Source: a virus. From it: DNA of 32,107 nt. Each line of letters opens with the position of its first letter. Position 1 is the stretch's first letter. Where the stretch lies: positions 1 to 32,107 of IMG/VR virus record IMGVR_UViG_3300010153_000047. The stretch is one strand, 5' to 3'. Positions 24,901 to 29,860 of the stretch are shown piece by piece. Below the pieces are notes generated by a model that was not told the DNA's origin, did no database searches, and was given only the letters and a program-made list of their open reading frames with translations. The position numbers were made by a program, and so were the translations under genes.

Positions 24901-25079
24901 TTTAATAGTGTATAGTAAAAGCTATTACCTTTGGTTTCTGGTAATGAAATGGAGATGTCAATAGCCCCAGTCGGAATTAAAGTTTCACCTTGTTGGAAGT
25001 TTGGTAAAATCTTTCCCGATTGGTCTTTTCTAAGAATTTTTTGCTTTGCCGATTTGATTGCACTTTTTCCTGATTTCAT
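21951..25079 (-). CDS. Large Ig-repeat surface protein
   Basis: 1042 residues. Residues 1-135: basic start then a beta domain like the 134-residue neighbour. Residues about 150-765: at least five bacterial Ig-like domains, rich in Thr, Ser, Val and Asn, with 'G-T-A-x-x-N-S-T-V/I-x-I' and 'D-x-x-G-N-x-x' strands and an HYR-like 'T-S-T-D-Q-A-G-N-Q-S' segment. Residues about 770-1042: a separate C-terminal region with 'Y-Y-V-E-W-R-R-G-R'. No signal peptide. Ig domains on phage heads and tails bind loosely to glycans; the gene directly follows the capsid gene, so a head decoration/fibre protein (Hoc-like role) is a fair guess, with an adhesive tail fibre as alternative. AGGGAAG precedes the ATG. 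Confidence 0.75.
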   Translation of the reverse strand: MKSGKSAIKSAKQKILRKDQSGKILPNFQQGETLIPTGAIDISISLPETKGNSFYYTLLNTEGFTGKATATCQGSNAIKGLVLNTQNGTLSIDPIPVDAGSLDLETSTSDGSFVNFLSHGNDWFVWSIATGGTIGIGGNPGIAVGLPPTVNPSYADVIISSFTSNTTFPVSSLTAVHELNFVGTAEPNSTIEIVETNSLVQTFTITVDSNGDWSTTISNLPSNSYEFTFTATKIGLGQVGISASEIFASNAGSIIFNTPTSFSPEPGESVNFSTGVLVKDPVGNPITPTIDSSEYNTGLAHGATFDIIYSFTYNAVSYSRTIPGTVTDVTPPAKPIISTAQFHAVNITEFTTTGTAQANSTVKIYKDATLLGTVTANGGGAWTFTTNLTFNSSFDLTVQASDVAGNSPLSDVTSVTFTPPTLGQPTLAVTAEVNGTYTNTANPFTVTGTTTAGATIALFNGSTQITPVSGPSVDGSGNYTATINATNESINSLTAKATKTSFMASQASTPFSLNVDRVAPVQSLVGPASPTIYLGDIGTNHDTGATATDFSSVTTLSNWSTQVTATEGSKTVTYTSTDQAGNQSTITRTVTVTTQVIIPVISSVTDNGNGTVTVVGTVTGSNADNLTVQVLVDGSNNGSPVAVSSGAFTYTTTSLSTGSRSITAKSINSAAGESGQSIAETLTISAPATPPVITITNDAGGADITNTTVNINEGDSFSFTASTNDGSAVTPGGDTLDVNAPATYNLTFDSSNGAGAATQKTLQVVVAAVDAFTIKQLINLTGTSTSVLENYTLGDAFWKSGDTVPTSNAVKFIPANISATYDAEYAKFKNSLNIASMSVGQTYYVEWRRGRNTTRPAGVGSPSNALNLSLIDFSALETLYGTTLSNSWTPANNGTNAVLHTRHQSELVYRLREDQGTHGSNDTKQAASFLERTDATNDTERQDVSTSFTSHTINGYSWSPAEFEKLHRFTVKKTASGFDLGLDVHNGSSWVVKVGSGGSISSEISVTSLPDTLNVVVFNDQDIHNRAAGGVLPFIDITITLS

Positions 25080-25112
25080 TTTTCTTCCCTGTGATTGTTT
25101 TTTTATTCTTCT

Positions 25113-25120
25113 TAAATAGT
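25113..25120 (-). promoter_or_regulatory. ACTATTTA motif upstream of Ig-repeat gene
   Basis: Minus strand AA-ACTATTTA, 33 bp before the ATG at 25079 and shortly after the capsid terminator. Confidence 0.65.
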
Positions 25121-25139
25121 TTATCCATTAGTCAAAAAC

Positions 25140-25176
25140 AAAAAAAATCCCCCTCCAACAATCAAGCGGAGGGGGA
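25140..25176 (-). terminator. Intrinsic terminator after major capsid gene
   Basis: Minus strand 9-bp stem TCCCCCTCC/GGAGGGGGA followed by eight T. Insulates the highly expressed capsid gene. A second small hairpin (CTAT-CTCAT with ATGAG-ATAG) lies just before it at about 25177-25199. Confidence 0.9.
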
Positions 25177-25203
25177 CCTATCTCATTATGATGAGGATAG
25201 TTA

Positions 25204-26976
25204 TTAGATTTCGTCTAGACCATCAAGTCCGCGAACGATAACTAATCCGTACATGTCCGGACGAACCATTTTCTTACCATAACGAGTCATTACGCCCTTA
25301 CGAGGAACGAAGTCTTCTGGTCCGAAGATGGTAGGAGTTGTTTGTAGAGGCACGTAAGGTGCATAAACATAACCAGACTCCAAGAAAGAAGAACCTTTAC
25401 GACCAACAAGAACAGCGTTACGTGGGAAGTAAGGATCAACGATCACGTCGAATTTACGATTTAAAGAACCAACCTTAACAGCTCCGATGTCGCCACGGTC
25501 TGCATCAGCAGTAACGTTAGCACGGAAACCAGCGGTGAATTCCAAGATGTTTGCAACTTCAGGTGAAACAACACAGAAGTTAGCACCACCACGCAATGTT
25601 TTACGATGGATTTGTGCAGAAACGTCATTGATTGTTTCGATCAAAGTTTCATACCATTCTGAAACTGTCCCTGTGAAGTCAGGAGCAACAGAACCAGCAG
25701 CCATTGAAGCGCCAGTTGAACGATTTACGAACAAACCAGGTGAACGAGACCAGTAGTAAGTTCCAGCAGTTGCACCTTTTACAAGATCTTGAAGGATCTC
25801 ACGGTCAATTTCAAGAGCGATTTGCTCAGAAAGGATAGAAGTCAATTCAACCTCAGCATCCAAGTTGTGGTAAGCATTCAAGTCTTGACCCAATTCTGGA
25901 GTCCACTTTGCTTTCAACTTTTTGGTTACTGCTGTGATTGCAATACTATCAACTCTGATGTCAATCTCAGGGATGTCAGCTTCGCCTTCAAGTCCCCAAG
26001 CTGATGTTCCAGCAACAGAACCAAGAGCAGAACCAACGTCCAATGCGTCGATTGCAGCGTAAGAACCAGCACCAAAGATGGTAGCAGCATTAACGCGAAC
26101 AGCACCAGCCATTGCATTAGCAGCATCCAACTTGTAAGTCAGAGTCAAAGTAAGCTTGTCATTAGAGATTGAAGTCAAACGACGGATTTGAACAGCAGCA
26201 GCTTGGTTTGCTGTAGCAGGACCAACAGCAGTGTTACAAGTGTCCAAAGGAAGAACGATAGATGATAAAACATCCAAGTTAAAGTCATAACCAGTTTGCT
26301 TCAAAGTTGCAACAAGAACAGTTACTTGAAGAAGTTTATCGGTTCCTGCATAAGTTGTTGCGATATCTGGATCAAAATCAATTGATGCATTGTCAAAAGT
26401 AGCGTGACCGATAGTAGCACTGTTAGAGAAACCATCTAAGGTAGTGCTAACACCAGCGATTACTTTCCCAGTTGCAATAGAACCAGTTGGTGAAGAGTAA
26501 GCAGATGAGAAACCGTAAGGTTGCTTGTCCAACTCAACAGAAGTCAAGTTAACACCACCAGTAAGTTGGTTACCTGTAACCCCTTGACCGTAAATAGATG
26601 TTCCAGCAGCTTCTCCGCCTCTTGGCATCTTTCCAGCAGTACCGAAAGTGAAGTCAAGGAAGAAGATCAAACCAGATGGCAAAGACATTGGTTGAACGCT
26701 TACAAGATCGTTAGCAATAAGTCCAGCGAATACACGACGAACGATTGGGAATGCAACAGCAGCGAAACCTTGAACGTCTCCACTTGCCATTGTGTTAGAT
26801 TCACGAAGAAGTTCCTTCGCTTGGTTTTCCAATAGACGAGCCATTGAAGATTTTTGGTTAGCATCAGCCAAGCCTTCTAAAAGACCAGTCTGAGACCATT
26901 TGTTTAAAAGAGCCGCGCCTTCTTGTTGCATATCACGGTTAACGATGCCCTCTGTTAATGTTTCAATAATAGACAT
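25204..26976 (-). CDS. 23: Major capsid protein gp23
   Basis: 590 residues from the ATG at 26976 (Met-Ser-Ile-Ile-Glu-Thr-Leu). I chose this over an in-frame ATG at 27006 because AGGAG lies 7 bp upstream; that ribosome site overlaps the TAG stop of the scaffold gene. Matches to T4 gp23: 'A-x-x-L-L-N-K-W' (about 21-27), 'P-I-V-R-R-V-F-A-x-L-I-A-N-D-L-V-x-V-Q-P-M' (about 76-96), 'E-L-G-Q-D-L-N-A-Y-H-N-L-D-A-E-x-E-L' and 'Y-V-Y-A-P-Y-V-P-L' and 'R-K-G-V-M-T-R-Y-G'. A Leu57-Arg-Glu59/Ser60 site fits the T4 prohead protease rule (Leu/Ile-x-Glu), so residues 1-59 may be removed on maturation, as 1-65 are in T4. It forms the capsid hexamers. Confidence 0.95.
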   Translation of the reverse strand: MSIIETLTEGIVNRDMQQEGAALLNKWSQTGLLEGLADANQKSSMARLLENQAKELLRESNTMASGDVQGFAAVAFPIVRRVFAGLIANDLVSVQPMSLPSGLIFFLDFTFGTAGKMPRGGEAAGTSIYGQGVTGNQLTGGVNLTSVELDKQPYGFSSAYSSPTGSIATGKVIAGVSTTLDGFSNSATIGHATFDNASIDFDPDIATTYAGTDKLLQVTVLVATLKQTGYDFNLDVLSSIVLPLDTCNTAVGPATANQAAAVQIRRLTSISNDKLTLTLTYKLDAANAMAGAVRVNAATIFGAGSYAAIDALDVGSALGSVAGTSAWGLEGEADIPEIDIRVDSIAITAVTKKLKAKWTPELGQDLNAYHNLDAEVELTSILSEQIALEIDREILQDLVKGATAGTYYWSRSPGLFVNRSTGASMAAGSVAPDFTGTVSEWYETLIETINDVSAQIHRKTLRGGANFCVVSPEVANILEFTAGFRANVTADADRGDIGAVKVGSLNRKFDVIVDPYFPRNAVLVGRKGSSFLESGYVYAPYVPLQTTPTIFGPEDFVPRKGVMTRYGKKMVRPDMYGLVIVRGLDGLDEI

Positions 26977-26986
26977 TTTTTTTCTC

Positions 26987-28129
26987 CTATTTTTTAATGC
27001 CTGCAAGCTTTCGCATCTTTTCCATAAAAGGATCGGCGCTAGGCTTACTTTCGTTAATGTTTTGTCTTGAATTCAACATTGCACTTAAATTGCTTTTACG
27101 GTTAACGGACTCGCTAAGTGATTTTGGATTCTTATTGCTGTTAGGCGTTGATCCCACTGTAGCTCTGAGTGTTTCGAAAAGCTGCTTTGCTTCTTTCGTA
27201 GACTCCGCATTGGCGATGGCTTCGACAATTTTAGATTTTTGTCGCTCATTCAGGGAGGCATCATTCAATGTACGGTTTTGGTATAAAAGTTTTGCGTTGG
27301 ACAACAAAGCCTCATCCAAATGTTGTTCTAGCTTTTGTAGAACATCTAGCATTTGGCCATTGTGTTTTGTTAAGGTCTCTATTGTCTCATATAATTCTAA
27401 TGTTGGGTCCTCTTGAACTTCATCTTCCTCAGAAGAGTCTTCTTCTTCTGGGTTATTGAGAGCTTCGTAAGCTTCACGTTCAATAGCGGCTCTATCTTGA
27501 TTTGGAGAGCCAACGTCAAAAGCACCAGTTGGTCTTACGTGATCTCCATTTTCATAAGTTACTTTTTCATCAAGCATGTCAAGAATTTCTTGAAGTTGCT
27601 TATCTTCTTCGGCCTCTTCATCACTTGACTCTTGGAGGGTCGCCAATAGGTCATCAACCTCTTTGTCGGCAACGGCAGTGTCTACCTCCTCCGTGTCGCC
27701 TAGGAGGTCCTCAGTAGGGTCCATTGGACCTTCCATGGCATCTTCTTCTTCTGGTGATAATTCAAGTTCTTGTAAATCGATCTCAACCATTCCATCATCT
27801 GTTTCTGGTAGAGCATCAACAAGCGCTTCAAAACGAACTGACATTTCTTCATATCGTTGGTCCCATGCTGGAGGAGCTGTTGTTGTTGCGCCCTCTTGAC
27901 TACCGCCAAATGATGCAGGCATTGTCTCAGCTTCTTCGTTTAATTCAGCCTCAGCTTCTGCAACAATGTTTTCTGCTCTAGCCAAAGGTGTTTCCGCCTC
28001 TAGCATTTGATTTACTGCTTCCTTAATTTGTTGAGAATATTTTTCAATAACTGATTGCTCTGCATTTTTGATAGCTTGTTCTCTCAATGCGGCCGCATCG
28101 GCAATTGCCTGTTCTAGCATGTTGGACAT
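26987..28129 (-). CDS. 22: Prohead core scaffold protein (gp22-like)
   Basis: 380 residues (T4 gp22 is 269). It is very acidic, with Asp/Glu runs at about 165-180 and 228-243, Ala/Glu-rich helices at the N-terminus (1-70) and coiled-coil-like helices at 245-310, and a basic C-terminal end (Arg-Lys-Leu-Ala-Gly-Ile-Lys-Lys). Composition and position directly before gp23 fit the T4 core scaffold, which fills the prohead, shapes it and is cut up by the prohead protease. It is placed by context more than by sequence match. Its TAG stop overlaps the gp23 ribosome site (TAGGAG), which ties capsid translation to scaffold translation. GGGAG precedes the ATG at 28129. Confidence 0.75.
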   Translation of the reverse strand: MSNMLEQAIADAAALREQAIKNAEQSVIEKYSQQIKEAVNQMLEAETPLARAENIVAEAEAELNEEAETMPASFGGSQEGATTTAPPAWDQRYEEMSVRFEALVDALPETDDGMVEIDLQELELSPEEEDAMEGPMDPTEDLLGDTEEVDTAVADKEVDDLLATLQESSDEEAEEDKQLQEILDMLDEKVTYENGDHVRPTGAFDVGSPNQDRAAIEREAYEALNNPEEEDSSEEDEVQEDPTLELYETIETLTKHNGQMLDVLQKLEQHLDEALLSNAKLLYQNRTLNDASLNERQKSKIVEAIANAESTKEAKQLFETLRATVGSTPNSNKNPKSLSESVNRKSNLSAMLNSRQNINESKPSADPFMEKMRKLAGIKK

Positions 28130-28160
28130 TAAATCATCTCCCGAATTTATTTTTCTTCTT

Positions 28161-28168
28161 TAAATAGT
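28161..28168 (-). promoter_or_regulatory. ACTATTTA motif upstream of scaffold/capsid operon
   Basis: Minus strand AC-ACTATTTA, 31 bp before the scaffold ATG. A near copy, TCTATTTA (28170-28177), sits directly before it, giving a tandem arrangement seen only at the capsid operon. Confidence 0.7.
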
Positions 28169-28200
28169 GTAAATAGACTTTAAAGTCCAAAAGAGGACCT

Positions 28201-28236
28201 AAAAAGAAAATGCTCTGATGCTTTCACACCAGAGCA
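28201..28236 (-). terminator. Intrinsic terminator after LamG-like gene
   Basis: Minus strand 10-bp stem TGCTCTGGTG/CATCAGAGCA (one G-T pair), loop TGAAAG, then TTTTCTTTTT. It separates the fibre genes from the head operon. Confidence 0.9.
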
Positions 28237-28263
28237 ATAGATGCTCAAAGAACAAACTATCAA

Positions 28264-29328
28264 TCAACGGCCTTGATTGTAGAGAGTGGTAATGTCACCT
28301 GGAGACATTGCTTCCCCATCTCTAATTTCAAAGTTGTCAAAGAGAGTATTGTAAGCTGAGTCACTTCCACCATCATTTGTTGCACCGATTTGAATCTCTG
28401 CAGTTGCCGAAGTTGGAACAAACGGAAAGTTTGCTCCGTGACTAGCAACCTGAACTCCATTCCAAAAGGTTTTGGTGGCAGTTGCTGTTCTAGTAATAAC
28501 AAAATGATTCCATGGGTGAGGAACATTTGGATCCTCAGAGACTAAGTTTTGTCGACCAGCGAAATAGGAAGGACCAAAATTGGTTTGCAATCTGATTCCA
28601 CTACTCCAGTGATCTTTGATGTAGAAAGTCATCCCTTGATTCATAGCAGCAGTTCTACCATTGAAGAGACCAAATTGTGGCGTTAATCCAGTAACTGGGG
28701 TTTCACCATGTTTCCACCAGAATGAAACTGTAAAATCAGTATTATCTGGGGTGTTACCGGTATAAGAGACAAAGTCAGACCACAAGGCTGAGAAGTATCC
28801 GCCGTTGGTTTCCATAAGTCCGCCATTGTTAACGGCATCGCCATTAACGGTGAAATTCGGACCACTTGGTGGTGGACTACCATCAATCATGTAAGTCTCG
28901 TCTGCCAATAACCAACGCAAAGAACCATCAGACATAATGGTCAACATCTTGTCTACATCAGAGGCTGTGTAAACAGGGACCTCATCAATATCATGAAGTT
29001 TTGACTCTGCATGAGTGGTTGGTAGACGCAGGTTTGAGTTTTGAATTTTATTAACAGAAAAGAAAGAAACGCCAAACATTTCTTGAGAACCAGTAAGGGA
29101 CTCAATATAATAGTTTTGATAAGTGTTATCAGTAGTAAATTGAGAATCCACATTGTTCCAAGTATAAATTAGTGACCATGAAGATCCATCATAACCATGA
29201 ATTTTGGCATTTTTTCCTTTAAAAACAATCGATAATTCACCAGCATGGGAAGCCGGTGCAGAAAACGAATTAAGCAATGCTGGATTTCCAACATGGGCTT
29301 GTTGTTTTGTAAATTTTTGTTTTTTCAT
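28264..29328 (-). CDS. Fibre/adhesin protein with LamG (concanavalin-like) domain
   Basis: 354 residues. Residues about 1-145 are related to the preceding 133-residue protein, both with 'G-x-S-W-x-L', 'T-Y', 'T-G-S' and 'D-x-x-P-x-Y/F-T-(A/S)-(S/A)-D-x-x-K-x-L-(T/S)-I-x-(S/A)-(D/N)-G-x-L-x-W'. Residues about 155-354 look like a LamG/concanavalin fold: 'F-T-V-S-F-W-W-K-H', 'P-W-N-H-F-V-I-T-R-T', 'F-W-N-G-V-Q-V', 'I-Q-I-G-A-T-N' and 'F-D-N-F-E-I-R-D-G', ending 'I-x-T-L-Y-N-Q-G-R', as in glycan-binding domains. A receptor-binding or virion surface role is likely. GGAGGG lies before the ATG; the gene is 14 bp after its paralogue. Confidence 0.8.
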   Translation of the reverse strand: MKKQKFTKQQAHVGNPALLNSFSAPASHAGELSIVFKGKNAKIHGYDGSSWSLIYTWNNVDSQFTTDNTYQNYYIESLTGSQEMFGVSFFSVNKIQNSNLRLPTTHAESKLHDIDEVPVYTASDVDKMLTIMSDGSLRWLLADETYMIDGSPPPSGPNFTVNGDAVNNGGLMETNGGYFSALWSDFVSYTGNTPDNTDFTVSFWWKHGETPVTGLTPQFGLFNGRTAAMNQGMTFYIKDHWSSGIRLQTNFGPSYFAGRQNLVSEDPNVPHPWNHFVITRTATATKTFWNGVQVASHGANFPFVPTSATAEIQIGATNDGGSDSAYNTLFDNFEIRDGEAMSPGDITTLYNQGR

Positions 29329-29342
29329 CTTAGATCCCTCCG

Positions 29343-29744
29343 TTATCTAGTAATCCAAACAAGATCACCGTTAGCGTCAATGGAAAGAACTTTTCCCGCA
29401 TCTGCAGAGGTGAAAGATGGCATATCGCCGATTTCATCAACAGTAGTTGGGGTAGGGGCTGCTGCTTGAACAATTGAATCTTCAATAAAAAAGACTCGAA
29501 CAACTTCAACACTCCCAGTGTTTGATTTGAAAAAGACTTCACTATAAGTCTCGAATGGGATAAAAACAACTTTATCCTCTGCAGTGATCGTTCCAACGAG
29601 AACCCAAGAGGCTCCGTTTTTCCCATAAACTTCAACTTCCGCGAAGCCGATGGCGATCATAGTGTTTTGATTTGCATCTGGCGATACACCAACGGAAGAG
29701 CCGATTGGTGCAGTAACATCTGCATTGTGTTTTACAACTGACAT
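29343..29744 (-). CDS. Small fibre-like protein, paralogue of the LamG protein N-terminus
   Basis: 133 residues, mostly beta. Its whole length parallels residues 1-145 of the LamG protein (see there), ending in the fibre-type module 'F-T-S-A-D-A-G-K-V-L-S-I-D-A-N-G-D-L-V-W'. It lacks a lectin part, so it may be the shared attachment piece, forming a mixed oligomer with its longer paralogue. Good ribosome site GGAGGA before the ATG at 29744. An intrinsic terminator lies just upstream, and no clear promoter motif is seen between them; the run TTAAAATTTTTTT there is AT-rich only. Confidence 0.7.
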   Translation of the reverse strand: MSVVKHNADVTAPIGSSVGVSPDANQNTMIAIGFAEVEVYGKNGASWVLVGTITAEDKVVFIPFETYSEVFFKSNTGSVEVVRVFFIEDSIVQAAAPTPTTVDEIGDMPSFTSADAGKVLSIDANGDLVWITR

Positions 29745-29777
29745 TTTAAATCCTCCAAAAAAATTTTAAGTTGTGAT

Positions 29778-29812
29778 AAAAAAATAGGGCCTCGAAGTTT
29801 CCCCCGAGGCCC
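29778..29812 (-). terminator. Intrinsic terminator after Ala-rich fibre gene
   Basis: Minus strand 8-bp stem GGGCCTCG/CGAGGCCC with a 10-base loop, then TA and seven T. A smaller hairpin ATACCT/AGGTAT lies before it at about 29821-29837. Confidence 0.9.
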
Positions 29813-29860
29813 AAGGTTAAATACCTCTAAGGTATTATGTAGTTTAACTAATCACTAGGA

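Noticed and set aside
26977-27006. Capsid start at the upstream in-frame ATG (27006)
   Set aside because: It would lie inside the scaffold gene and add a basic decapeptide; the ATG at 26976 has a well-placed AGGAG.
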